Origin: JBEATZ01 sp041178545
Lineage (GTDB): Bacteria; Planctomycetota; UBA1135; UBA2386
Length of the DNA: 64,000 nucleotides
Reading direction: 5' to 3'
Assembly: GCA_041178545.1 (NCBI GenBank)
Contig: JBEGVB010000167.1
Span: 1-64,000 of the forward strand
Positions 24,550 to 33,326 of the stretch are shown in pieces (within the stretch, counting starts at the first letter, position 1; every line of letters begins with the position of its first letter). A program made the position numbers and the translations under genes. The notes beneath the pieces are model-generated. The model saw only the letters and a program-made list of their open reading frames with translations. It was not told where the DNA came from and ran no database searches.

Positions 24550-26541
24550 ATGAACCGCCACGAACCACACCATCTCTCCGACGAGAATCCCAACGGCTCC
24601 AACCCCAGCAACAACCCCCGCCTCGAGGAACTGGTCGAACAGCGCGTCGACCGTCGGAGCCTCCTCGGCGGAGCACTCGGTCTCACTGCGGCCCAGTTCC
24701 TCGGGGCCGGCCTGCTCGCGAGCCGCACGGCCCATGCGCGTGCTGCAGCAACGGGTGGCGAGACGTCCGAGACGAACGAGCAGCTCACGTTCACCGAGGT
24801 CCCTCCCAGCAGCGCAGACACCATCGTGGTGCCTCCCGGCTACACGTGGAGCGTGCTGGTGCCGTGGGGCACCCCGCTCTTCGCCAACAGTGCTGCGTTC
24901 CGTGAAGACGCCTCCAACACGGCGGCGGAACAGGCCGGTCAGGTTGGCTTCAACCACGACGGGATGCACTACTTCTCGTTCGACGAACGCAACGAGCGTG
25001 GCCTGCGTCAGGACCGCGGCCGCGGCCTCCTCGTGCTGAACCACGAGTACACGGACGCGAACCAGATCTACAGTGCGGCACAGGGACCGGCCATCACCAA
25101 CGACGCGGCGGGACGCGAGAAGGTCCAGAAGGCACTCAACGGGCACGGTGTCACGGTGGTGGAGGTGCGCAGGGACGGCCAGGGCAACTGGTCGCACCTC
25201 GTCGGCTCCCGCTTCAACCGGCGCATCACCGGCAACACGCCGATGGACTTCTCGGGCCCGGTCCCCGCGAACCACCCGATGCTGGTTTCGACGGTCACCC
25301 CACAGCCCCTTGGCACGCTCAACAACTGCGGCCATGGCTACACGCCTTGGGGCACCTACCTGACCGCCGAGGAGAACTGGAACGGCTACTTTGGCACGGC
25401 GAACTCGGCATGGACCGCAACCGCGCTCGAGTCCCGCTACGGCGTGACGCGCACGGGCTTCGGCTACAACTGGCACGTGGCGGAGCCGCGCTTCGACCTC
25501 GACGTGAACCGCAACGAGGCCAACCGGTTCGGGTGGATCGTCGAGATCGACCCCTTCGACCCCGACTCCACGCCGGTCAAGCGCACTGCGCTCGGACGCT
25601 TCAAGCACGAGGGTGCAACGGTGTGTGAGGCGCGCGGCCGTGCGGTCGCGTACTCGGGCGACGACGAGAACGGCGAGTACGTCTACAAGTTCGTGAGCGA
25701 GCGCCCGTGGAAGGACCACCTCGACCGCGACGAGAGCCCGCTGGACCACGGCACGCTCTACGTCGCGCGATTCGACGCGGACGGCAGCGGCACCTGGCTG
25801 CCCCTCGTGCACGGCACTGGCCCGCTCACGGTCGCCAACGGCTGGGTCGACCAGGCGGACGTGCTCATCCGTACCCGTCAGGCCGCCGATGCCTTGGGTG
25901 CCACGCGCTGCCACCGTCCGGAGTGGGTCGCGGTCAACCCCAAGTCCAAGGACGTGTACGTCACGTTCACCAACGGCACGGGCAACAACAGCCCGGTCAA
26001 CTCGAACCGCAACAACAACCCGTACGGTCACATCGTCCGCATCGCCGAGAAGCGGCGCGACAACACCGCAACGACGTTCCGCTGGGACATCTACCTGCTG
26101 GCCGGTGACCCTGCGTACGACCCGGCAGTTCCCGCGACCCAGCCGGTGTTCGGATCGCCCGACGGCATCTGGGCGGACCCGGACGGCATCGTGTGGATCC
26201 AGACGGACATCAGCAACTCGTCCCAGAACCTGGCCTCGCGTGGCTACAACAACATCGGCAACAACCAGATGCTGGCTGCCGACCCGGAGACGGGCGTCGT
26301 GAAGCGGTTCCTCACCGGCCCTCGTGGCTGCGAGGTCACGGGTGTCATCACGACCCCGGACAAGCGCACGATGTTCGTGAACATCCAGCACCCGGGCGAG
26401 TCGACCTCGTTCTGGAACAGCCAGTTCGGCGCGCCCACGGTCTCGAGCCCCAGCACGGTGAGCAGCTGGCCGTTCGGTGGTCGTCCACGCTCTGCTACGG
26501 TGGTCATCCGCAGGACCGACGGCGGTCGGATTGGCGACTGA
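24550..26541 (+). CDS. PhoX/DUF839-family protein, Tat-exported
   Basis: Large exported protein of 663 residues. The N-terminal region carries VDRRSLLGGALGLTAAQFLG, a twin-arginine signal, so it is exported folded with cofactor. The body matches the PhoX (DUF839) alkaline phosphatase-like family: RGLLVLNHEYTD with metal-binding residues, GVTVVEVRR, NNCGHGYTPWGTYLTAEENW, RFGWIVEIDPFD, ALGRFKHEGATV, CHRPEWVAVNPKSKDVYVTF, NPYGHIVRI and PDGIWADPDGIVWIQTD. PhoX enzymes use calcium and iron to release phosphate from monoesters. Whether this one is an active phosphatase is inferred from the family. Confidence 0.9.
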   Translation: MNRHEPHHLSDENPNGSNPSNNPRLEELVEQRVDRRSLLGGALGLTAAQFLGAGLLASRTAHARAAATGGETSETNEQLTFTEVPPSSADTIVVPPGYTWSVLVPWGTPLFANSAAFREDASNTAAEQAGQVGFNHDGMHYFSFDERNERGLRQDRGRGLLVLNHEYTDANQIYSAAQGPAITNDAAGREKVQKALNGHGVTVVEVRRDGQGNWSHLVGSRFNRRITGNTPMDFSGPVPANHPMLVSTVTPQPLGTLNNCGHGYTPWGTYLTAEENWNGYFGTANSAWTATALESRYGVTRTGFGYNWHVAEPRFDLDVNRNEANRFGWIVEIDPFDPDSTPVKRTALGRFKHEGATVCEARGRAVAYSGDDENGEYVYKFVSERPWKDHLDRDESPLDHGTLYVARFDADGSGTWLPLVHGTGPLTVANGWVDQADVLIRTRQAADALGATRCHRPEWVAVNPKSKDVYVTFTNGTGNNSPVNSNRNNNPYGHIVRIAEKRRDNTATTFRWDIYLLAGDPAYDPAVPATQPVFGSPDGIWADPDGIVWIQTDISNSSQNLASRGYNNIGNNQMLAADPETGVVKRFLTGPRGCEVTGVITTPDKRTMFVNIQHPGESTSFWNSQFGAPTVSSPSTVSSWPFGGRPRSATVVIRRTDGGRIGD

Positions 26542-26545
26542 CCGT

Positions 26546-27106
26546 GTGCGTGGCGAGCCCCGTGCAACCGCGCGGGGCGCGTCGCTGCGGGGCCCGGTGG
26601 CAGCCTTGGCTGCTGCCGGGCTCGTCCTCCTCGTCCTCGTGGTGTGGCCCGGGGCGTCGGAGGTCCAGCCGACCGGCCCGCTCCCACGGGGTGCGCCTGC
26701 GACGCCCTCCGTCGCCCCAGGCCCGCACCCAGCGGACCGCACGCTGGCCGCGGGGTCGGGCGCGGGTGCAGGGGCCGACCGTGGCAGTCCACTCCCGGGC
26801 TCGCCACCACGGCGTGCGGCACGCAACCTCGGGCCGAACCCGTTCCGGGTCCGCCTGACCTCGGGTGACGTGCCGGCGGCAGGTGCCGTGCTCCGTGCCT
26901 GGGTGAACGGCCGCGTGTGGCTCGGCGATGCCACGTGCGACGAGGACGGTGTCGCCACGTTTCCCGATGCACGCGGCCTGCAGGTGCGCGTTGCACCTGC
27001 GGGGGACCTGGACCACCACTGGGAGGTCGAACTCGGCTCCGCGACGCACGAGCCGGTGCCCGTGCGGCTCGATCAGCTGGGTCCGGCCACCGGCGCCGTG
27101 CGCTGA
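26546..27106 (+). CDS. Small membrane-anchored protein, unknown
   Basis: A protein of about 186 residues with one N-terminal hydrophobic segment (GPVAALAAAGLVLLVLVVWP), a Pro/Ala/Gly-rich linker, then a beta-rich domain of about 90 residues (NPFRVRLTSGDVPAAGAVLRA, then FPDARGLQVRVAPAG) that looks like a carboxypeptidase-regulatory fold. GTG 26546 is five bases after the phoX stop, which supports coupling; a TTG at 26531 is possible. The 3' end overlaps the convergent YfhO gene by 34 bases. Confidence 0.55.
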   Translation: MRGEPRATARGASLRGPVAALAAAGLVLLVLVVWPGASEVQPTGPLPRGAPATPSVAPGPHPADRTLAAGSGAGAGADRGSPLPGSPPRRAARNLGPNPFRVRLTSGDVPAAGAVLRAWVNGRVWLGDATCDEDGVATFPDARGLQVRVAPAGDLDHHWEVELGSATHEPVPVRLDQLGPATGAVR

Positions 27107-29673
27107 CGCGCGCGCAAGAGGGTGACGAGTCCGAGCGCCGCGAGGACGGCGAGTCCCACGCCGCTCGCCACCATGCCTGCAGCGAGACCTGGTGCCGCGT
27201 AGCGGAAGCGCACCGTGCATGCGCCCTCGGGCAGCTCCACGCCGCGCATGGAGTGGTTGACGCGCAGGACGGCGACCTCGTGTCCGTCGACGGTTGCACT
27301 CCAGCCCGGCAGCATGGTGTCGGTCAGCACCAACCAGCAGGCACTGCCCGCGCCGACCTCGAGGGTCACGTCGGTGGCCCGGTCGTCGACGAAGCGCACG
27401 GCGCGGGGCGGGGCGGCACCGGCAGCGGGGTCGGTTGCCGGTGCACCTGCTGCCGTGCACAGTGCCTCGTCGGCAGGCCGGAACCCAGTCGAGGTCATGT
27501 GGGCCAGCACGGCCTCGTCGTCCGGCAGCACGCGCAGCGTGCCGACGGTGAAGGCGCGCGGCAGGGCACTGGCGCGCTCGTGCACGTGGAAGCTGCCGCC
27601 CGGCCCTGCGAACGGCGGGCCCACCCGGGTGCCGCCGGCTGCCAGCTCCTCGGTGGCGAGCACGTAACGGATGCCGAGCAGGTCGAGCAGCGGGTGTTGC
27701 AGCCTCGCGTCGTCGGGCAGGGTCCGCGCGACGTATCCCTTGGCTGCCGTCTCGGGTCCGAACAGCCGCACCAGCGGTTCGTGCGACCTGCCGTCGTAGT
27801 GGGTGTCGAACTGGAGGTCGCGGATGCCGAGCGGCAGCAGCATGCCCGGCGGCAGCTGGGAGGGCAGCGTGGGTGTCCTCGAGGCACGGGCCACGGTGAA
27901 CCCTCCGTCACCTGCCGCGCGGGTGCGTTGTCCTGCGAGGAACCCGTGCACCGCGGTACTCGAGTCGGTCCCTGCCTGTTGGCCGCGAAGGTAGCGGCTG
28001 CTGACCGGCAGCAGGTCGACGGCAGCGACCAGCAGCACGAGCAGCATGGCGCCGGCGCGGATGCGCCTGCTGAAGCGGAAGATGAGCACCAGCAGGCCCG
28101 TGCCCGCCGCAACGAGCGAGAAGAGCGTGGTGCGGGTGAGGGCCCCTGCTGCCTGCTCGAAGGCCGCACGGAAGGTCGCGAGCCCGACGTACTCGTCGCG
28201 CACGAACGCAAGGTCGATGCCGGACCGCATCTCGCGGTAGCGGGCGGCGATGTCGATCGAGACGGCGTCGACCAGTTCACTGGTGCCGAGTGCGAAGCGC
28301 TCTGCCTGCCACTGGGTGAGTGCGGCCAGCACGGTGCCGCCCACGAGCAGCCAGGTCGCTCCCTTGCCGTCGCCGCGCATGCGGTCGAGCCCCGAGGCGG
28401 CAAGCCATGCGACGAGCAGCATCGCTGCCGCTGGCAGGCGCATCGGCCAGACGTTCTGCAGCAAGGGCAGCCGGAACAACTGCTCCAGCGGACCCGCACA
28501 CGTGCCCAGTGCACTGGCCGCAACCAGCGCCAGGGCCGCGAACCGCCGGAAGCGGCCGGCTCCGTAGAGGGCCCCGTGCACTGCGAGCAGGAAGGCGAGC
28601 ACGCCGGGGTAGAGGGCGTACTCGGTGTGGTTGTGGTTGGGCAGCAGCGCACGTCCGTCCGCACCCTCGAGCCCGCACCACTGCAGCAGCAGGGGCGACC
28701 GGTCGTAGGGCAGCACGGACGTCGTCCACGGGGTGCCGAAGAGGTTGGGGACGAGCCAGCCGACGAAGTTGACCGGGTCGAAGGCGCTCTGCAGGACCGT
28801 GTCGACGTCGGGTGCCGTGGCGCGTGCGCTGTGCGGGAAGAAGGCAAGCGTGGGCAGCAGTTGCACCGACGCGACGAGTGCCCCGAGGACTGCCCCGGCA
28901 GCGAGTGTGGCCAGCAGCGAGCCCGCAGCGCGTGGGCCCATGGCGTGCCACCGGTGGGTGCACAGCGCGATGCCGAACCCGGCTGCGAGCAACGAACCAG
29001 CTGCGGCAAACGGCGGGAAGCCGGCGAGCCACGGCATGGCGGAACATGCACCCAGGGCGGCAACCGGTCCCGCGCGCCGCGGACTGTCGGCCACCGCGAG
29101 CATGGACCAGAGCACGCCGGGCAGCCACACGAGGCTCGCGAGTCGCATCCAGAACGGTGCGTTTGCCGCCAGGGTCTGCGAGCACTGGAACACCAGGGCC
29201 CCGAAGCAGGCGGCCAGCACTCCCATGCCGAGGTGGCGCAGCAGGCCGAAGGTCAGCCATCCCGCGACCACGAGGCTCACCCAGCAGGTCCAGCCGAGCC
29301 CGCGCTCGGGGTCGTCTGCCAGGAACAGCAACCAGTTGGGCGGGTATGCGAGGCCGAGCAGGCCGTGTGCGTGCACGGGTGCGCCACCGCGCGCCGTCGG
29401 GTTCCAGGTCGGCAACTCGCCCGCGGCGAGTTGCTCCTGCGCGAACCGCAGCTCGGGCACGAACCACACGGGCACCTCGGTGACGTCGAGGTTCGCGTCG
29501 GTGCGCATGCGTTCCAGGTCCGCAGGCTCGGCCTTGAGCGAGGCAGGAGGGAACAGGCCCAGGTCGTAGGGCACGAACCTCCGGCTTCCCGTGAGGTTGG
29601 GCCAGAGCAGCAACAACGGCAGCACGGCCAGCAGCAGCAGCGCGGGCCAGCTCCTCGGTTGCTCGTGGGCCAT
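27073..29673 (-). CDS. YfhO-family membrane protein (1)
   Basis: Large polytopic membrane protein of 866 residues with about a dozen helices, first at ALLLLAVLPLLLLWPNL. It fits the YfhO family: LPTWNPTARGGAPVHAH after the first extracytoplasmic loop, QCSQTLAANAPFWMRLASL, VNFVGWLVPNLFGTPWTTS and the late LLDLLGIRYVLATEEL and DTMLPGWSATVDGHEVAV blocks, followed by a last helix. YfhO proteins are GT-C-like and in Bacillus take part in glycosylating envelope polymers; the acceptor here is unknown. It starts five bases after the stop of the paralogous gene upstream. Confidence 0.87.
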   Translation of the reverse strand: MAHEQPRSWPALLLLAVLPLLLLWPNLTGSRRFVPYDLGLFPPASLKAEPADLERMRTDANLDVTEVPVWFVPELRFAQEQLAAGELPTWNPTARGGAPVHAHGLLGLAYPPNWLLFLADDPERGLGWTCWVSLVVAGWLTFGLLRHLGMGVLAACFGALVFQCSQTLAANAPFWMRLASLVWLPGVLWSMLAVADSPRRAGPVAALGACSAMPWLAGFPPFAAAGSLLAAGFGIALCTHRWHAMGPRAAGSLLATLAAGAVLGALVASVQLLPTLAFFPHSARATAPDVDTVLQSAFDPVNFVGWLVPNLFGTPWTTSVLPYDRSPLLLQWCGLEGADGRALLPNHNHTEYALYPGVLAFLLAVHGALYGAGRFRRFAALALVAASALGTCAGPLEQLFRLPLLQNVWPMRLPAAAMLLVAWLAASGLDRMRGDGKGATWLLVGGTVLAALTQWQAERFALGTSELVDAVSIDIAARYREMRSGIDLAFVRDEYVGLATFRAAFEQAAGALTRTTLFSLVAAGTGLLVLIFRFSRRIRAGAMLLVLLVAAVDLLPVSSRYLRGQQAGTDSSTAVHGFLAGQRTRAAGDGGFTVARASRTPTLPSQLPPGMLLPLGIRDLQFDTHYDGRSHEPLVRLFGPETAAKGYVARTLPDDARLQHPLLDLLGIRYVLATEELAAGGTRVGPPFAGPGGSFHVHERASALPRAFTVGTLRVLPDDEAVLAHMTSTGFRPADEALCTAAGAPATDPAAGAAPPRAVRFVDDRATDVTLEVGAGSACWLVLTDTMLPGWSATVDGHEVAVLRVNHSMRGVELPEGACTVRFRYAAPGLAAGMVASGVGLAVLAALGLVTLLRARQRTAPVAGPS

Positions 29674-29678
29674 GGGGG

Positions 29679-32300
29679 TCACGAACGGCTGGATCGGCAG
29701 GCGAGCAGGCCGAGGACCAGCAGGAGTGCCAACAAGGCGATCCGTTGCGGCCAGACGACCACCAGGGCGTCGTAGCGGAACTCGACAGTCGACCGGCCCC
29801 TCGGCACGAACACGGCGCGCAGGTGGTGGTCGGCCACGTGGACGGTCACGCGGGTCCCGTCGATGGCAGCGGTCCAACCGGGGTCCCACGGGTCGGCGAG
29901 GCGCAGCCAGCCGGCCGCAGGCGTTTCGACGGTCAAGACCACGCGTTCGTCCGCGAGCTGCACGACCTCGATGCGTGCGTCGCCCGCGCGTGGATCGGCC
30001 ACGGGCAGCCCGGTGGCGGGGGACTCCAGCACGACGACCTCCTGCACGTCGCGCGCGGGGTCGGCGAGCCGCGCCAGTCGCGCAGCCTTGTCGGGGATGC
30101 ACTCGACCTGGTGCACCATGGTCAGGCGTGGGAGGGCGGTGGTCCGCTCGAGCAGGCGGAAGCCGCCGGTCCCTGCTGGCGTGCGGTCCACGAGGCCTGC
30201 TTCTGCAGCTGCAGCCGGGCTGCAGAGCACGAAGCGGATGCCGAGCAGGTCGCACAGCGGGTGATGCAGGGAGGCCGCGTCGTGGAACCAGCCCACACCT
30301 GCACCGCCGAACGCCACCGGTACCTTGCCGGGGACATCCGGCTCGATGCAGCGGAACAGCTCCTCCATGCGCGCAGGTGGCAGCGGGTTGTAGGCAGACA
30401 GGTCCTCGATGCCGTGGAAGGCACCCAGGTTGGGTGGGTACAGCGACTGGACGCGTGCGTCCTCGCGGCTGCCGAGGCGCTGCATACGCGGTCGGAAGCC
30501 ACCCTGCTCGGGAGCGGCATCCAGCACCGGCTGCACCACGAGCGGGGGCGTACGCACCCGGTTCGACTCGACGGTCTGGACGGGGCCGAGGCCTGCGTGC
30601 AGCAGCTCGCCCGCAGCAAGCGCGCAGAGCAGGCCGATGCGGAGGGCCGGTCGACGGGCCGCGAGGGCCAACAGCACCAGCAACGAGACCGCGAGTGCGC
30701 GGGTGGCGGTGACGACGAGGGCGTCGAGGTTGCCCAGTGCCTCGCCCGGGCGCATGGCCGCGCGGATGCCAGCGGCAAGGGCCTGGGCGGATCCTCCTGC
30801 CTGCTGCACCAGCGGATTGGTCGCGTCGCGGGCGAGCAGTGCTGCCGTTGCGTCCACGAAGGAGTTCTCGTCCTGCTGCAGCAGCCAAAGCAGTGCGAGT
30901 CCGCTGGCGAGTGCAAGGGTGCCGACGAGGCCGCGCACCAGCCTGCCCGGGCCGTCGCGCACGATGCGTTCGGCACCGAGCGCAGCCAGCACCACGAGCG
31001 CGCTGCTGGTGACGAACAGCAGCCTGCGCAGGTCGGCTGCGCCGAGGCCGGGCAGCACCTTCGCCAGCAGCACGAACGGTGTCGCGCCGCTCGCGATCCC
31101 GAAGCCGAGGGCTGCCACGGCACCGAGGGCCAGTGCGGCGCGCCTGCGGTTCCAGTTGCCGAAGGCCGCCGCGGCGCAGGCAAGTGCTGCGATGCCAAGC
31201 GAGAAGCTGCACTCGACCCAGTTGTGCACCGTGCTGCCAGCAGCGTCGGTGGGCTGCGAGAGGAGCACCAGCTGGCTCCAAGGTGGGCGGGTGGGCGCGG
31301 CAAACGGACTCGCGAGCTCGGGCTGGGCCTGGAACCGGTCCGAGGCCCAGCACAGGAGGTCGGGCCACGCGAGCGTCAGCAGGTGGTCGAGTTCCAGTGC
31401 CCGCGCGCCCGGGTCGAGCCCAGGTGCTGCAGTGCGTGCCGACTCGGTCGCGGCCAGCAGCACCGGTCCCATCTGTGCGAGCGACAGCATGCCGCCGAGG
31501 GCCATGGCACAACCGGTGCGAACCAGTGGTGCGAGGCGCTGGCCGCGCGGGTTGCCGAGGCAGAGCCACAGTGCCCAGCCCACCGAGAGGTAGCTGACCT
31601 GCAGTGCGACCACCGCGAACCCCGAGGACCAGCTCAGTCCCGTCCAGAGGGCCAGCGAACCGACGGTGCGCAGGGAGCGGGAGCCGCGGGCGATCGCGTG
31701 CACGCACCCCAGGGCAGGCCACAGCGAGAGCGATGCGGTGAGGATGACGTTGTGGTGCAGCTTGCACTGCGTCCAGAGCCCCAGCACCGCACAGGTGAGG
31801 CCCAGCAGGGCGGCGGGCTGGCCGAGTCCCACGGAGCGCAGGAACCACCATGCGAGCCAGCCGCCCAGCACGAGGTGGCCGAACACGAACCAGCCGTACC
31901 ACTGCTCGGCCGGGAGCACGAGCAGCAGGGCGTTCCACGGCTGCCAGACCTGGGCCATCTGGGGCACGAAGCTCGCGCCCCCGCCGATGTCGCGCGTCCA
32001 CAGCGGGACCTCGCCCTGGCGCAGCCGGGTCTCCAGCACCCGGTCCCAGCAGAGCGACTGGTTGTACTTGTCGCCCATCGACACGTTGCCGCGACCCACC
32101 TCGGCGAGCTGTTCGGGTGTGGACAGCAGCCCTGCAGCCTTCCGCTGCGCGCCCTGCACGTCCATCACCTCGGGCGGGTAGGGGACGAGCGAGCGTCCGG
32201 GCACCAGCGCTTCGCGCAGGAAGAGCACTGCACACAGTGCGGCGAGCAACAGCGCCTGAAGGTGTTGTCGCCGCGTGGGCGCGCAATACGCTGGGACCAC
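29679..32300 (-). CDS. YfhO-family membrane protein (2)
   Basis: Polytopic membrane protein of about 873 residues, tandem paralogue of the gene at 27073-29673. Matching blocks are VPLWTRDIGGGASFVPQMAQ, the helix-rich core, LCDLLGIRFVLCSP, and ADPWDPGWTAAIDGTRVTVHV near the end, then a terminal helix. The start is uncertain: GTG 32300 is the only in-frame candidate near the first helix (LQALLLAALCAVLFLREALV) and lies just ten bases from the divergent ATG at 32310, so the two 5' ends must share promoter sequence. Confidence 0.83.
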   Translation of the reverse strand: MVPAYCAPTRRQHLQALLLAALCAVLFLREALVPGRSLVPYPPEVMDVQGAQRKAAGLLSTPEQLAEVGRGNVSMGDKYNQSLCWDRVLETRLRQGEVPLWTRDIGGGASFVPQMAQVWQPWNALLLVLPAEQWYGWFVFGHLVLGGWLAWWFLRSVGLGQPAALLGLTCAVLGLWTQCKLHHNVILTASLSLWPALGCVHAIARGSRSLRTVGSLALWTGLSWSSGFAVVALQVSYLSVGWALWLCLGNPRGQRLAPLVRTGCAMALGGMLSLAQMGPVLLAATESARTAAPGLDPGARALELDHLLTLAWPDLLCWASDRFQAQPELASPFAAPTRPPWSQLVLLSQPTDAAGSTVHNWVECSFSLGIAALACAAAAFGNWNRRRAALALGAVAALGFGIASGATPFVLLAKVLPGLGAADLRRLLFVTSSALVVLAALGAERIVRDGPGRLVRGLVGTLALASGLALLWLLQQDENSFVDATAALLARDATNPLVQQAGGSAQALAAGIRAAMRPGEALGNLDALVVTATRALAVSLLVLLALAARRPALRIGLLCALAAGELLHAGLGPVQTVESNRVRTPPLVVQPVLDAAPEQGGFRPRMQRLGSREDARVQSLYPPNLGAFHGIEDLSAYNPLPPARMEELFRCIEPDVPGKVPVAFGGAGVGWFHDAASLHHPLCDLLGIRFVLCSPAAAAEAGLVDRTPAGTGGFRLLERTTALPRLTMVHQVECIPDKAARLARLADPARDVQEVVVLESPATGLPVADPRAGDARIEVVQLADERVVLTVETPAAGWLRLADPWDPGWTAAIDGTRVTVHVADHHLRAVFVPRGRSTVEFRYDALVVVWPQRIALLALLLVLGLLACRSSRS

Positions 32301-32309
32301 GGCAACACC

Positions 32310-33326
32310 ATGCAGGCGAGCCCGAGAGAACTCAATCCCGTGCACGGAACTCTTGCAGCCCTGGTCTCGGGTGCGGCTGCAGGCGCAGCGATCCTCGCGC
32401 CGCGCTGGGGCGGGCCGCCCACGGCAGTCGAGGTGGTGCACGGCACGGCTGCGTCCGTGCGCGGCGCGGCCGAGCTCCAGGCCCTCGCGATCGCACTGCT
32501 GGTCGTCGTGCCCGGTACGTTGCTCCCCGTGGTGCGGCGGAACGGGTGGTTTGCCTCCTGTGCCGGCGCCGCGCTGGCCATGGGCCTCGCGGGACTGTTG
32601 GTGGTCGGTGGGCTTCCGCCCGTGGCCTGTGGGGTTGGCGCTGCCCTCGCTGGCCTTGCCGTTGCGCCGCTGTTGCGCGAGCGCGGCCTGCTCAGTCTCG
32701 TCGTCGTGCCCATGCTCGCCCCGCTGCCGGCACTGTTGTGCGTGCGCACGCAACTGCAGCTCGCGGACGCGAGCCGGCTGGTCGGGAGCGTCCAGGCTCG
32801 CGCACCACTGTTCGGCTCGGTGGTGCTCGAACTGCCCGTGGAATGCACCGTTGCCGAGGCGCGCACGTTTGCGCTGGCCCTGCAGCCGCCGCACCGGCAG
32901 GAGGCGGTGGACACGTTGTGGGTCGTGGAGGGCAGCGTCCATGCGCGCTGGGTGCAGCAACTCGGCTTGCCCGTACTGCGGGTGCGCGGCGTGGAAGCGG
33001 AACTCTCGGGCCCTGACCGACAGGCGGCCCTCGCGTACCCGGGCAAGGCAAGGGTCACCGCAGGGTGGGAGACGCGTGGCGACGGTGCGCGGGTCCTGCG
33101 GGTGCACGCGCCCGAGCTCGCCGGTGGCACGCTGGCCCTCTTCAGCTGGGCAGGCGTGCACGAGGATCGACTCGGCTCGGACGGACTCGCATCGGTCGCA
33201 GCCAGCGCGCTGGCTGCGTACGGGGCGGCGGAAGGCCCCATGCCAGCAGGGGCTCGGATGCAGGGTCTCGCCGTGTCCCCGGTCCAAGCCGATGTCTATG
33301 GTTGGTTCGACGTCCCGATGCCATGA
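32310..33326 (+). CDS. Membrane protein of unknown function upstream of GT-C enzyme
   Basis: I recognise no family. The 338-residue protein has about five hydrophobic segments in its first 160 residues (for example LQALAIALLVVVPGTLLPVV and GLLSLVVVPMLAPLPALLCV) and a soluble C-terminal domain of about 180 residues beginning at VVLELPVECTVAEARTFALA. The gene is divergent from the YfhO pair and its stop overlaps the next ATG (ATGA at 33323). The C-terminal domain probably faces outward, alongside the envelope sugar enzymes around it. Confidence 0.7.
   Translation: MQASPRELNPVHGTLAALVSGAAAGAAILAPRWGGPPTAVEVVHGTAASVRGAAELQALAIALLVVVPGTLLPVVRRNGWFASCAGAALAMGLAGLLVVGGLPPVACGVGAALAGLAVAPLLRERGLLSLVVVPMLAPLPALLCVRTQLQLADASRLVGSVQARAPLFGSVVLELPVECTVAEARTFALALQPPHRQEAVDTLWVVEGSVHARWVQQLGLPVLRVRGVEAELSGPDRQAALAYPGKARVTAGWETRGDGARVLRVHAPELAGGTLALFSWAGVHEDRLGSDGLASVAASALAAYGAAEGPMPAGARMQGLAVSPVQADVYGWFDVPMP

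Noticed and set aside
21015..24824. Open frame of about 1269 codons on the minus strand opposite the VWA, DUF6265 and MFS genes
   Set aside because: The plus-strand genes have clear domains; the antisense frame has no recognisable motif and typical shadow composition.
29745..32300. Plus-strand frame continuing upstream of the membrane protein at 32310
   Set aside because: Upstream of 32310 it is antisense to the second YfhO gene, with no membrane or domain features until the ATG at 32310.
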